Source of the DNA: Pseudobacter sp.
GTDB taxonomy: Bacteria; Bacteroidota; Bacteroidia; Chitinophagales; Chitinophagaceae
Assembly: GCA_017849455.1 (NCBI GenBank)
Contig: JAFIGX010000024.1
Span: 124,001-188,000 of the forward strand
DNA length: 64,000 nt
Direction: 5' to 3'
Within the stretch, counting starts at the first letter, position 1, and every line of letters starts with the position of its first letter. Below are positions 36,663 through 46,385 of the stretch, in pieces. A program made the translations under genes and the position numbers. Below the pieces are notes generated by a model that saw nothing but the letters and a program-made list of their open reading frames with translations, had not been told where the DNA came from and did not search any database.

Positions 36663-37336
36663 CAGATCGAGAACTTATAACCCATGCCATAAACGGATTT
36701 GATATAATCCTCACAGCCGGCCACGGTCAGTTTCCGTTTGAGGTTTTTGATATGGGCATAGATCACATCAAAATTATCATACACTTCACTATCGTCGCCG
36801 GAAAGGTGTTCGGCGATGGCATTTTTCGAAATCACGCGGTTCTTGTTGATCGTCAGGTACAGGAGCAGGTCATACTCTTTGCGCGTGAGCTCTACGGGAT
36901 TGTTATCGACCATAACGGATTTGGCCACTGTGTCGATGGTGAGCTCATTGAGGACGATCACCTTATTGCCGTCGAACCGTCTGCGCCGGATCACGGCGGC
37001 GATGCGGGCGCTCAATTCGGAAAGGTGGAAGGGTTTGGCCACATAATCATCGGCGCCGAGATTCAGTCCACGGATGCGGTCATCGATCGAATTCTTGGCG
37101 GAGATGATGATCACGCCGTCGGTCTTTTTATTGGCTTTGAGCTCCTGCAAAACAGTAAGGCCATTGCCATCGGGCAGGGAGATATCGAGCAGGATACAGT
37201 CGTAATCGAACGATTCGACTTTTTGGAGTGCCGAATGGAAATCGGGGGCTACCTCACAGGTATAGCTCTCTGCCTTGAGGTAGGTAACCATGCTCTTGCT
37301 TAACTCTCTTTCATCTTCTACGATGAGGATCTTCAT
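36662..37336 (-). CDS. OmpR-family response regulator
   Basis: 224 residues from the ATG at 37336 (MKILIVEDERELS), the normal start; the open frame runs 34 codons further upstream but those are encoded by the palindrome at 37380-37477. Receiver domain: E7/D8 acidic pair, phospho-acceptor D51 in LLDISLPDGNG, Ser in IIISAK, Lys in DYVAKPFHLSEL. DNA-binding winged helix: LTRKEYDLLLYLTINKNRVISKNAIAEHLSG ... VYAHIKNLKRKL ... IKSVYGMGYKF. Partner of the adjacent kinase. Confidence 0.94.
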   Translation of the reverse strand: MKILIVEDERELSKSMVTYLKAESYTCEVAPDFHSALQKVESFDYDCILLDISLPDGNGLTVLQELKANKKTDGVIIISAKNSIDDRIRGLNLGADDYVAKPFHLSELSARIAAVIRRRRFDGNKVIVLNELTIDTVAKSVMVDNNPVELTRKEYDLLLYLTINKNRVISKNAIAEHLSGDDSEVYDNFDVIYAHIKNLKRKLTVAGCEDYIKSVYGMGYKFSI

Positions 37337-37379
37337 GCCGATCTTTTTGATAAAAGAAGATACGGAATCTGAAGATAAT

Positions 37380-37477
37380 CTGAACTGGGATTTTTGGGAT
37401 GCATGGGATTTTTGGGATAATTCAAAAATTTGGGTCATATCCCACCCATCCCATGCATCCCAAAAATCCCAGTTCAG
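37380..37477. repeat. 98-bp palindrome between regulator genes
   Basis: Two 39-base arms (37380-37418, 37439-37477): the outer 30 bases are perfect reverse complements, and three mismatches lie near the loop. Each arm carries GGGAT units around GCATGGGATTT. It begins two bases after the GntR-family stop codon and ends 43 bases before the response regulator start, so it probably ends GntR transcription and may be the 5' leader of the two-component operon. A different family from the GGTTGATAAG palindromes. Confidence 0.88.
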
Positions 37478-37478
37478 A

Positions 37479-38174
37479 CTACAAATGCTCCAGGTGCGGC
37501 ATCAGGTGTTTGCGCATGGCATTGGGAAAAGCTTCGGGATTATTGCCGTACAATATTTTGACGAGGTCGGCATGTGTAACGGAGCCTACAGAAGTATGTT
37601 CCAGTTTGGATTCGTATTCCACCACGTATTCGAAAACGGGCATCAGGATCGTCTGGAAGCGTTTGAGGGTATCATTGCCGGCCATTTCATAGAGGGTGCT
37701 GTGAAAATCCACTTCACACCGGATACGCTCGATCTGTGTGGTGGCGCGTTGTTCACGCTCCACGATGGCATCCAGTTGTTGCAACTGTTCTGGTGTTTTG
37801 CGGAGAAAGAGCAGATCGCCCAAACCCACTTCCAGCACGAGACGCAGCTCGAACAATTCCTTGCGCACGTTCATATCGAGAATGGTGGGATGCAGGATGC
37901 GTTCCAATCCTTTCATCACATCCGGCTGTGTCAGGATCATGCCCCGCTTCTTTTTCGATTCGATCAATCCCAACATGCGGAGACGGCTGAGGGCTTCGCG
38001 GACTACATTGCGACTGACCCCCAATGCTTCGGCGATCTCCATTTCTTTGGGAATGGAATCGCCAGGGCGGATGGACCGCTTGATGATATACTCACGTAAC
38101 TGGCTCTCTACCTGGTCGGCCATGGTAAGGGAGGCTATAGGCTTCAGTTTAAATAACTCCGGTTCAGTTTTCAT
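37479..38174 (-). CDS. FadR-type GntR transcriptional regulator, probable sialic-acid locus repressor
   Basis: 231 residues from ATG 38174 (MKTEPELFKLKP); the frame is open further up but the family start fits here. N-terminal winged helix: ADQVESQLREYIIKRSIRPGDSIP, EIAEALGVSRNVVREALSRLRMLGLI. C-terminal FCD-type all-helical ligand domain, with ELFELRLVLEVGLGDL, CEVDFHSTLYEMAGN (D..H metal-ligand type) and THADLVKIL...HLMPHL. Divergent from the nine-gene sialic-acid locus. NanR, the E. coli sialic acid repressor, is in this same GntR group. Two matches to the FadR-type operator lie in the shared control region. Confidence 0.9.
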   Translation of the reverse strand: MKTEPELFKLKPIASLTMADQVESQLREYIIKRSIRPGDSIPKEMEIAEALGVSRNVVREALSRLRMLGLIESKKKRGMILTQPDVMKGLERILHPTILDMNVRKELFELRLVLEVGLGDLLFLRKTPEQLQQLDAIVEREQRATTQIERIRCEVDFHSTLYEMAGNDTLKRFQTILMPVFEYVVEYESKLEHTSVGSVTHADLVKILYGNNPEAFPNAMRKHLMPHLEHL

Positions 38175-38200
38175 ACAGGCAAATGTAGCAAAGTGCAATG

Positions 38201-38215
38201 ATATGTAATACTTAA
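38201..38215. promoter_or_regulatory. Degenerate GntR operator upstream of the regulator gene
   Basis: ATATGTAATACTTAA matches 12 of 15 positions of the strong palindrome at 38355-38369 and keeps the TGT-n3-AC core. It lies 27 bases upstream of the regulator ATG, where bound repressor could limit its own transcription. Autoregulation is inferred. Confidence 0.45.
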
Positions 38216-38320
38216 TAATCTGTTTTCTTCTTTTCATTAGTCTACCGTTAACCGGTGCTTTCAACGGGGAGCGGCCTTTCCCCCTGCGATTGACCGGGTT
38301 TTAAAATTTTTTCCAAAATG

Positions 38321-38351
38321 CTTGGCCGGATTTGGGATATCCCTATATTTG
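38321..38351 (+). promoter_or_regulatory. Promoter of the sialic-acid locus (-33 and -7)
   Basis: A -7 element TATATTTG (38344-38351) fits the Bacteroidota consensus TAnnTTTG exactly. 19 bases upstream is CTTG (38321-38324) in place of the -33 TTTG. Transcription would start about 38357-38360, inside the operator at 38355-38369, and give a leader of roughly 35 bases before the susC ATG. Confidence 0.65.
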
Positions 38352-38354
38352 TAT

Positions 38355-38369
38355 TTATGTAGTACATAA
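38355..38369. promoter_or_regulatory. Palindromic operator, FadR/GntR type
   Basis: TTATGTAGTACATAA is a perfect 6+3+6 palindrome whose core TGT-AGT-ACA matches the FadR-subfamily operator pattern TnGTnnnACnA. It overlaps the predicted start of transcription of the susC operon, the best position for repression, and lies in the gap shared with the divergent GntR gene. Confidence 0.7.
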
Positions 38370-38394
38370 TTATCTAACACGCTAACGAGCCTAT

Positions 38395-41300
38395 ATGAAA
38401 AAGTTGCTTTCCTGCTTCGGGTGCTGGTTTCTGCTTACAGCATCCCTGAACGCCCAGGAACCCCACCATACGGTATCAGGGACCGTTATGAGGGCCTCCA
38501 ATAACGAAAAACTATCGAACGTAACCGTTACCCTCAAGGGTAGCACCCGGGCCGTTACCACCGATGCCAACGGGGCCTATTCTATCATTGTCGAAAATCC
38601 CAATGGCACCCTGGTCTTCTCCTATGTAGGGTTGCTGGCAAAGGAAGTGCCCATCGATCGACGGAATAAGATCGATGTGGCGCTGGAACCTGATAATGCT
38701 GACCTCACCGACGTGGTGATCGTAGGTTATGCCCAGACCTCCAAACTCAAGACCACCGCCTCGGTGTCGAAGGTCAATCCCGAAGAGCTTAAAAATACTT
38801 CCAACCCCAATCCCGTCCAGGCTGTCCAGGGAAAGATCGCCGGTGTATCCGTACCCATCAGCACCGGCCAGCCGGGAGCAGGCGTACCGAATATCATTAT
38901 CCGCGGCGGCACCAAACTCAATGTATACGCATCCGGACTGGGCAACAGCAATGGCAATGCAGCAGGGACCTATGATGAGAGCAACCCGCTTTTCGTGGTG
39001 GATGGCATTTTCAGGAACTCCATCAATGATATCAACCCCGACAATATCGAGTCTTTCCAGGTGATGAAAGATGCCGCCTCCACAGCTCCCTACGGAGCCC
39101 GCGGCGCCAACGGTGTGATCGTGGTGAAAACAAAGACCGGCAGGTTCAACAGTAAGATGAACCTCACCCTGAACAACCGCACTACCTGGGAAACCAGCGC
39201 CAGGAGCTATCATTACCTCGGCGCAGAAGATTACCTGAGACTGGCCCGCACCACCGTCAAGAATACTTTCGATGGTATCGACAAGAATAACCTCCTCAAC
39301 AACGGTGGCTTCTCCGCCGGCACAAGAGTGTATACCGCCAAAGGCCAATATGGAAAGAATATCAACCTGACGGCCCTTTATGATAATATTGTGGCAGTGG
39401 AAGGACAGGCCTATGTCGATAACCTCCTCGCCAAAGGCTGGAAAATAATGGACGATCCCATCAATCCCGGTACCAAACTCCTGTATGCCGACAACCATTA
39501 TCAGGATATGCTCTGGATCACAGGCATCACCAACAATAGCAATATTTCGATCGACGGTGGCAGTGATAAAGCGAATTACAATCTGGCCGCCAGCTATACA
39601 GATCAGAAAGGCTCTTTTGTTGGAACACGCTACCGCCGCTACGATGTATTGGGCAATTTCAGCTTCAAAGTGACCAATAATTTCAGGATCGACGCCTTGA
39701 TCAATTACCAGAACGTGTTGCCCAATTTCGTGGACGCCTATCAGAATGAGCTGGTGCGTGGCACCCGCATTACACCCCTGATCAGGATATTCAAGGACGA
39801 TGGCAATCCAACCCCCGGTGAATTGTATACCGTTCGCAACCGCTTCCATACCCTGATGTACGATGATTTCAAAGTGAACACCGAAAGGATCATTTCCCGT
39901 GTGGCCGGTGATCTCACCATTATCAAAGGACTTCACTGGCGGCCCTCATTTTCTTACGTGATCCAGGATTACCGGGAACTTTTCTTCCGCAAAAGCACGC
40001 CCGCCGATGAGATACAACCTTCCACCCAGCGGCAGAAAAATGAATACACGGACAATTACCGCGATCTGATGACCGACCAGATCCTTCAATACGATTTCAA
40101 TGTAGCCGGCGATCACCAGTTCATGGTGCTCGGCGGGTTCAATTATCAACGCAAGACCAACAGCATTATCAGTATCGGCTCACAGCGGGCGAGTAATGAT
40201 TATGTTTCTACCATTGCCGAACCATCCACCACAGTAGTGAATGGCGTGATCACGACCAACGTGACCAATTTTGCAACGACCCTGAAGGAAGTACGCTCCC
40301 TCAGCTTCTTCGGCCAGTTCAACTATTCCTTTAATAACAAATACCTGTTGGGTGGCTCGTTGCGGTACGACGGCTTCTCCAATTTCGCCCCCGATAATAA
40401 ATTCGCTCTTTTCCCCTCCCTGTCTGCAGGATGGAATATCCATAAAGAGAATTTCTGGAATGTGAAACCTGTCAGCTCCCTGAAATTACGCGCCAGTTGG
40501 GGCAGGAGCGGACTGAGTGGCCTCGATCTTACGGATACCTATGGAGGTTATAGGTCTACCCAATACGCACTGGCCCCCGCTGTGCTGAGAGATAATCTTT
40601 CCAACCCCAACCTGATCTGGGAAACGACCGAAACGACCGACCTCGCCATAGATGCCGGGTTCCTGAAGGATCGGATCAACCTGACCGTAGGCTTCTATAA
40701 CAAGCTCACCAAAGACCGGCTCGAATCGAAGCCACTACCATCCGAAGCACCGTTCTCTTCCATCACCTATAACAACGGTGAATTACAGAACAGGGGGGTG
40801 GAAATAGAAATTGGCGCAACCCCCATCCTCACCAAAAATTTCACCTGGAGGACCAATTTTTCCTTCGCCTACAATCGAACCGTGATCAAAAAACTTCCCG
40901 CCAACGGAAGGGCAAAGAACCGCCAGGGCGGGGACCTGGTCTATGACCCCGTCTCCAAGCAACTGATAGAGGCCGGCGGTTTTGCAGAAGGAGAACGCCC
41001 CTACGGCCTCTGGGCTTACAAGGTATTGGGCGTATTCGCTACAGAAGCAGAAGCTGCTGCCTGGAATGCCACCACCAAAGATAACCTGGCCTCACCCTCT
41101 GGCATAAACGTAAAGAAACATGCCGGTGATTTCATCTTCGCAGATATCAATAACGATGGGGTGATCGATTCAAAAGACCAGGTGTTCATGGGGTACCGTA
41201 CACCTAATTTTATAGGAGGTATGCAAAACAGTTTGTACTACAAAGGCTTTACGGTACGCTTCACGGTAGACTATGCACTGGGCCATCTGATCAGCAATGG

Positions 41301-41742
41301 GGCACTGGCCCGCTCATTGGGGCAGGGAAGGGCTTTCAATGAAGGCGCTCCTGCTGAAGCGCTCGGCAATGATATCTGGCGGAAAGAAGGGGATGCCGGT
41401 AAGAAATATGCCCGCTTCTCCTTTGCAGATTTCGATTTCGGCCAAAGGAATTATTTACGCGGTGCTACACTGGGCGTCAATCAATCCTACAGCTCCGATG
41501 TATCGGTGATGATCGAGAAAGGCGATTTCCTCGCATTCAGGGAGTTCACGATCGCGTATGACCTGCCGCAACACCTGGTGAAGAAGTTCCGCTCTACCGG
41601 CGTGAATGTATTTGCCAGCGTATACAATATCGGCTATCTCACCAGGTACAAAGGATTGAATCCAGAAAGCTATACCGGCTTTGATCCGGGTGGTTACCCA
41701 AGGCCAAGGCAGTTCTCACTCGGCGCAACCCTCAGATTCTAA
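38395..41742 (+). CDS. SusC-like TonB-dependent glycan importer 1
   Basis: 1115 residues. Signal peptide (to SLNAQ), CarboxypepD_reg-like domain at about 25-110 (TVSGTVMRASNNEKLSNVTV), TonB-box-like stretch near LTDVVIVGYA, plug with VQGKIAGVSV, LFVVDGIF, INDINPDNIESFQVMKDA and APYGARGANGVIVVKT (the SusC/RagA signature), then a 22-strand-type barrel ending RQFSLGATLRF. First gene of the sialic-acid locus; 22 bases precede its SusD partner. No STN domain, so it does not signal to an anti-sigma factor; control probably comes from the divergent GntR protein. Confidence 0.95.
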   Translation: MKKLLSCFGCWFLLTASLNAQEPHHTVSGTVMRASNNEKLSNVTVTLKGSTRAVTTDANGAYSIIVENPNGTLVFSYVGLLAKEVPIDRRNKIDVALEPDNADLTDVVIVGYAQTSKLKTTASVSKVNPEELKNTSNPNPVQAVQGKIAGVSVPISTGQPGAGVPNIIIRGGTKLNVYASGLGNSNGNAAGTYDESNPLFVVDGIFRNSINDINPDNIESFQVMKDAASTAPYGARGANGVIVVKTKTGRFNSKMNLTLNNRTTWETSARSYHYLGAEDYLRLARTTVKNTFDGIDKNNLLNNGGFSAGTRVYTAKGQYGKNINLTALYDNIVAVEGQAYVDNLLAKGWKIMDDPINPGTKLLYADNHYQDMLWITGITNNSNISIDGGSDKANYNLAASYTDQKGSFVGTRYRRYDVLGNFSFKVTNNFRIDALINYQNVLPNFVDAYQNELVRGTRITPLIRIFKDDGNPTPGELYTVRNRFHTLMYDDFKVNTERIISRVAGDLTIIKGLHWRPSFSYVIQDYRELFFRKSTPADEIQPSTQRQKNEYTDNYRDLMTDQILQYDFNVAGDHQFMVLGGFNYQRKTNSIISIGSQRASNDYVSTIAEPSTTVVNGVITTNVTNFATTLKEVRSLSFFGQFNYSFNNKYLLGGSLRYDGFSNFAPDNKFALFPSLSAGWNIHKENFWNVKPVSSLKLRASWGRSGLSGLDLTDTYGGYRSTQYALAPAVLRDNLSNPNLIWETTETTDLAIDAGFLKDRINLTVGFYNKLTKDRLESKPLPSEAPFSSITYNNGELQNRGVEIEIGATPILTKNFTWRTNFSFAYNRTVIKKLPANGRAKNRQGGDLVYDPVSKQLIEAGGFAEGERPYGLWAYKVLGVFATEAEAAAWNATTKDNLASPSGINVKKHAGDFIFADINNDGVIDSKDQVFMGYRTPNFIGGMQNSLYYKGFTVRFTVDYALGHLISNGALARSLGQGRAFNEGAPAEALGNDIWRKEGDAGKKYARFSFADFDFGQRNYLRGATLGVNQSYSSDVSVMIEKGDFLAFREFTIAYDLPQHLVKKFRSTGVNVFASVYNIGYLTRYKGLNPESYTGFDPGGYPRPRQFSLGATLRF

Positions 41743-41764
41743 TATTCAACTACAAACTTGCTAT

Positions 41765-43243
41765 ATGAAACTTATCATTCCCTTCTGTGTAGTGTCGGCC
41801 TGCCTGCTGGCATTGCCCGGTTGTAAAAAAATACTGGATGTAAAATCCCCGTCCAGCATCACTGAAGATAATTACTTCAGTAATGAGGGCGACTTCGAAC
41901 CTTACGTAACCGGGATATATACGTTCATGCGAACCTTTTCAAACAATATCACTTATGGTACGGAAAGGAGTGAGGAACTGATCTCTGCGCTCAATTCACG
42001 CTTCGGGGTGGCCTGGGCCCAGACCCTATCGCCCTCCTCAGGCGCTATCAATTACAGCGAATGGTATAAAGCCATCGGGCATTGTAACCTGGTGCTGGAG
42101 AAGATCAAAAAATTCGATTTCCCCAACAACCCTGATACCAGGAAACGCATCGTGGCGGAAACACTGGGGCTTCGTGCGTATTTTTATTTCCATCTCACCC
42201 GTATCATCGGGGATGCACCTTTGATGCTGAAGGCTGTTACCGTTGAAGATAATATGATACCATTGCTCCCCAGGTCGAAAGCAGTCGATGTGATCCGCCA
42301 GATCAATACGGACCTCGATTCGGCCATCAGTCTCTATACATCCATGAGCAATTTCAATGTAAAAACATATCCATCCAAATACCGCATGGCCTATGGCTCC
42401 GTTCAGGCACTGAAAGCCGATGTGAATATCTGGCTGGGCAAAGTATGGGCAGGGGGCGACGATGCGTTCAATAAAGCCATCGCGGCCATCAATGAAGTGG
42501 AGGCTTCCGGCGTTTCGCTCAATACCGATTTCAGGAATGTGACAGGCATCCGCGCCGGCGCCAATCCCGAAGTGATCCTCGCCGCTTATTTTCTCCGTGA
42601 TGAATCAGGCTCCAATTATGGGCTGAATGCATTGCCCTATCTCACCGGCGTACAGGGAGCCCTCAATCTCGATAGCCTGCCCTATGCCAATACCACGTCC
42701 AATGGACAGGGCGCTTATCAGATCAGCACCAAATCGAGAGCGCTGTTCAGTGCTTACCCGTCCGACAAACGGATACCTTTCACCTGGGTGACCGAAAGGC
42801 AGAACTCCGGTCCCAAAATATCCTGGATCACCAAGTATCCCGGCACCAAGTATGCCGACGACAGGGTCTCCGATAACGATATTATTATTTACAGGCTGGC
42901 AGATATTTACCTGTTGAAAGCAGAAGCTTATGCAGCGCTCAATAGTCCATTGCCGGCCATCGATTACCTCAATAAAGTTAGATTGCGCACCGGTAATGGC
43001 AATTATACCGGCGCCACGGACAAGGCAACTGTTGAAAAGGAGATCCTGGATGAAAGAGGCCGTGAGCTGTTCTTCGAGAATAAACGCTGGTACGATCTCG
43101 TGCGTTTTCATAAAGGCGGCACGATCGACGTATACAAGTATGTGCCCAATCTTGTTGGAAAAACAACACCCTTATTCTGGCCATTGAATTCAACCGTTCT
43201 GGCAAATAACAACCTCATCAAACAAACCGAAGGCTATAACTAA
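41765..43243 (+). CDS. SusD/RagB surface glycan-binding lipoprotein 1
   Basis: 492 residues from ATG 41765, which starts the lipoprotein leader MKLIIPFCVVSACLLALPGC (Cys 20, lipobox LPGC). SusD traits: KKILDVKSPSSITEDNYFS at the start, an Arg-Ala-Tyr-Phe-Tyr helix (GLRAYFYFHLTRIIGDAP), TPR-like helices (AIAAINEVEASG), and the C-terminal block IIYRLADIYLLKAEAYAALN with LDERGRELFFENKRWYDLVR. It forms the lid over SusC 1 and captures ligand at the cell surface. Confidence 0.94.
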   Translation: MKLIIPFCVVSACLLALPGCKKILDVKSPSSITEDNYFSNEGDFEPYVTGIYTFMRTFSNNITYGTERSEELISALNSRFGVAWAQTLSPSSGAINYSEWYKAIGHCNLVLEKIKKFDFPNNPDTRKRIVAETLGLRAYFYFHLTRIIGDAPLMLKAVTVEDNMIPLLPRSKAVDVIRQINTDLDSAISLYTSMSNFNVKTYPSKYRMAYGSVQALKADVNIWLGKVWAGGDDAFNKAIAAINEVEASGVSLNTDFRNVTGIRAGANPEVILAAYFLRDESGSNYGLNALPYLTGVQGALNLDSLPYANTTSNGQGAYQISTKSRALFSAYPSDKRIPFTWVTERQNSGPKISWITKYPGTKYADDRVSDNDIIIYRLADIYLLKAEAYAALNSPLPAIDYLNKVRLRTGNGNYTGATDKATVEKEILDERGRELFFENKRWYDLVRFHKGGTIDVYKYVPNLVGKTTPLFWPLNSTVLANNNLIKQTEGYN

Positions 43244-43249
43244 CCAGTT

Positions 43250-46200
43250 ATGAAGAAAAAATTATTGCCCCTGTTCTCCTTTCTCTTCATTGTTTTCCTG
43301 ATTACTAACCTAAATATATATGCGCAGGAAAGAATTTTAACAGTATCCGGAAAAGTTACCGATGAACTGGACCGCCCCCTCGGAAGCGCCACTGTTCGGA
43401 TCAGCGGCACTTCCATTGCCGTAGTGACCTCAACAGATGGGAAGTATTCCATCAAAGTAAATCCCCGCGATACACTGGAATTTTCGTTCACCGGTTTCAA
43501 AACAGAGCGTATGGCCGTTCGGAACCGCGTTGATCTCGATGTGAAGCTGAGCCCGGTGGCCGGCAGCCTGAATGAAGTAACCGTGGTTGGCTATGGCCAG
43601 CAGAAAAAAGTGAGCGTGGTAGGCGCACAGTCGACCGTTACACCCAAAGACCTCAAGCTCCCTGCCAGGGACATCGCCGGATTGCTGGCAGGCCGCATTT
43701 CGGGGATCATCAGTACATCGAGGGGAGGAGGGCCCGGCCTCGATAATGCCGGCATCCTCGTGAGAGGTGTTTCTACTTTCGGCACCAGTTCAAGAACGCC
43801 ACTCATTATTATCGATGGAGTGCCCGACAGGGAGTTCAATGATATAGACCCGGAAGACATCCAGAGTTTTACAGTACTGAAAGATGCTACCAGTACATCG
43901 GTATACGGAACGAGAGGGGCCAATGGCGTTATCCTGATCAATACCAAGAGAGGTGTTGCAGGAAAACCGGCCATCAATATCGAAGTGAACCAGGGTCTCA
44001 CACAATTCGTGAAGATACCGGAACTGGTGGATGCACCGACCTGGATGGAATTGTACAACGAATCACTCACCACCAGGGGAAGACAACCTTTTTACAGTGA
44101 GGAAAGGATCGGATGGCACCGCGATGGGAAAGACCCTGAATTATATCCGAACGTGGATTGGCATAAAGAGCTGTTCAGGGATTTCGGTCTTACCCAACGG
44201 GCAAATGCCAATGTAAGCGGTGGATCGGATAAGGCAAACTATTATATCTCTGCCGGGTATTATCATGAAACAGGTTTGCTGAAAACGGCGCCGGAGAGAA
44301 GTTATGATACCAAGAATACTTACCGCCGTTATAATTTCACCGCCAATGTGGGCGTCAGCGTAACCAATACTACCAAACTCGACCTGGGGATCGCCACCAT
44401 TGTCGATACGAGGAACGGGCCTTACACTACCTCTTTTACTACGAATGCGGCCAATAATATTTTCGAGCAAACGCTGAAAGTGCCTCCGCATGTGATCCCT
44501 CCTAAATATTCGAACGGCGCCTGGGCAGGCATGCCGAATGGGTGGAGCAGTCCGGCCCGCATTGCTTTCGGGATCGGTTCGGCCAACCAGTTCTCTGCCA
44601 CCATTCGACCTAATCTGCGGATCAAGCAGGACCTCGGCGCTTTGGTGAAAGGACTTTCCATTTCAGGTCTTTTTTCCTTCGATGTATATACCGATGCCAG
44701 TGTAGCCACTGTGCATGCTTCCAAAACAGAATATGCGGAAGGCAGGGATGCCGATGGGAAACTGATCACCCGGCAGATCGGCACCAATAATGATATCCTC
44801 AGTTTTACTTCTGCCAGAACTACCAACAGGCGCATGTATCTCGAATCTTCATTGAACTACCAGCGTACATTCGGGAGGCATGAAGTAGGAGGGCTGTTAC
44901 TGTTCAACCAGTCGGAGTATGTGGATGGCAATGCTGCCTCTTTCACTACTTCAGTGCCTTTCAGGAACAGGGGTATTACCGGCAGGGCCACCTATGGATA
45001 CAATAACCGTTATTTCATCGAAGGCAATTTCGGTTATACGGGATCGGAGAATTTCAGTCCATCCCGGCGCTATGGTTTCTTCCCTTCCTTTGGTGCGGGC
45101 TGGGTGGTCTCGAATGAAAAATTCTTTAGCCCGCTATCCGATGTGTTGTCTTATTTCAAGTTGAGGTATAGTTATGGCCTTACCGGCAATGGAGCCTTCG
45201 GCACACGTTTCCTGTACCTGAGCCAGCTTACGAGAACGAGCAACGTGTACCAGTTCGGTACGCCCAGTTCTTTGAGCCCCAGTTATTCGGGTTATACCGA
45301 ATCACAAATTGCTACAGATCCTTCCTGGGAAACATCTTACCGGCATAACCTGGGTATCGAAATGAATTTCCTGAACAACGATCTTAAAATGATCCTGGAG
45401 TTGTTCCGCGAAATGAGGAGGAATATTTTAAGGGCCGATCAAACCATTCCGTTGACATCGGGTTTCGGAGGTGTCAATCCCACCCGTAATATCGGTATCG
45501 TGCTGAACAAAGGCATCGATCTCTCGGTCACCTATAACAAAACGATCAACAAGTCGATGTGGATCAACACCACGGCCACTTTCACTTATAATAACAATAT
45601 CAACCTCGAAGACGGCCTGCCGCCTCAGTCGTACCCCTGGATGGAGTGGAAAGGAAAAGAAGTCGATGCCAAGGAATTGTATACTGCGGTGGGCCTGTTC
45701 AAAGACCAGCGGGATATCGATACTTCGGCACGGCAAACAGGAGATATCAGGCTCGGTGATATCAAATACAAAGACCTGAATGGGGATGGTGTGATCGACA
45801 CGTACGACAGATCGCGCGTGAATGTGTCCGGTACGCCCAAGATCATGTATGGTATCAATATCTCTTTTGGATTTAAAGGTTTCGATATCGGGGCCTTCAT
45901 CCAGGGAACGGGCAAAGTGTGGTTGCTGTATGGTAGTGGCGATGGTACATTCCCTTTCAAGGAAGGTGCCACCAGCCCAAGTTTATATGCCATCATCAAG
46001 GACAGATGGACGGAAGGCAATCCCAACCCCAATGCCTTTTACCCGCGACTGACCAGCAACCAGGACCCTAATTCCAATTTCCTGGTGAGCGACTGGTGGT
46101 TGAAACGGGCAGATTATATCCGCCTGAAGAGCGCAGAGATCGGTTATACATTACCGATAGGTTCTACGAGAAAACTGAGTATCAAGAAACTGCGGGTGTA

Positions 46201-46351
46201 TGTGAACGGCACCAACCTCATCACCATCTCCCCCTGGAAATACTGGGACCCTGAGCTGAACGACACCGGGACCAGTTCCACCACGATCACGAGAGGCGGG
46301 TTCTATCCCAATATCAAAGCCTATAATGTTGGCTTCAGGGTTACATTTTGA
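43250..46351 (+). CDS. SusC-like TonB-dependent glycan importer 2
   Basis: 1033 residues. Signal peptide (to IYAQ), CarboxypepD_reg-like domain (TVSGKVTDELDRPLGSATV), plug with LAGRISGIISTSRGGGPG, PLIIIDGVPDREFNDIDPED and SVYGTRGANGVILINT, barrel ending KAYNVGFRVTF. Only six bases after the first SusD gene, so the two SusCD pairs form one transcript. Distinct enough from SusC 1 by eye (shorter barrel, different loops) that the pairs probably take different oligosaccharides or sugar forms. Confidence 0.95.
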   Translation: MKKKLLPLFSFLFIVFLITNLNIYAQERILTVSGKVTDELDRPLGSATVRISGTSIAVVTSTDGKYSIKVNPRDTLEFSFTGFKTERMAVRNRVDLDVKLSPVAGSLNEVTVVGYGQQKKVSVVGAQSTVTPKDLKLPARDIAGLLAGRISGIISTSRGGGPGLDNAGILVRGVSTFGTSSRTPLIIIDGVPDREFNDIDPEDIQSFTVLKDATSTSVYGTRGANGVILINTKRGVAGKPAINIEVNQGLTQFVKIPELVDAPTWMELYNESLTTRGRQPFYSEERIGWHRDGKDPELYPNVDWHKELFRDFGLTQRANANVSGGSDKANYYISAGYYHETGLLKTAPERSYDTKNTYRRYNFTANVGVSVTNTTKLDLGIATIVDTRNGPYTTSFTTNAANNIFEQTLKVPPHVIPPKYSNGAWAGMPNGWSSPARIAFGIGSANQFSATIRPNLRIKQDLGALVKGLSISGLFSFDVYTDASVATVHASKTEYAEGRDADGKLITRQIGTNNDILSFTSARTTNRRMYLESSLNYQRTFGRHEVGGLLLFNQSEYVDGNAASFTTSVPFRNRGITGRATYGYNNRYFIEGNFGYTGSENFSPSRRYGFFPSFGAGWVVSNEKFFSPLSDVLSYFKLRYSYGLTGNGAFGTRFLYLSQLTRTSNVYQFGTPSSLSPSYSGYTESQIATDPSWETSYRHNLGIEMNFLNNDLKMILELFREMRRNILRADQTIPLTSGFGGVNPTRNIGIVLNKGIDLSVTYNKTINKSMWINTTATFTYNNNINLEDGLPPQSYPWMEWKGKEVDAKELYTAVGLFKDQRDIDTSARQTGDIRLGDIKYKDLNGDGVIDTYDRSRVNVSGTPKIMYGINISFGFKGFDIGAFIQGTGKVWLLYGSGDGTFPFKEGATSPSLYAIIKDRWTEGNPNPNAFYPRLTSNQDPNSNFLVSDWWLKRADYIRLKSAEIGYTLPIGSTRKLSIKKLRVYVNGTNLITISPWKYWDPELNDTGTSSTTITRGGFYPNIKAYNVGFRVTF

Positions 46352-46385
46352 TCACTATCTGTCTAATGCCGCTAAACTTACAAAC

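Noticed and set aside
37337..37438. 34-residue N-terminal extension of the response regulator
   Set aside because: The extension is encoded by the 98-bp palindrome and the receiver domain begins exactly at the ATG at 37336.
38512..39936. 474-codon minus-strand open frame inside susC 1
   Set aside because: Lies wholly opposite the SusC plug and early barrel, whose motifs are unambiguous; no start signal or known domain.
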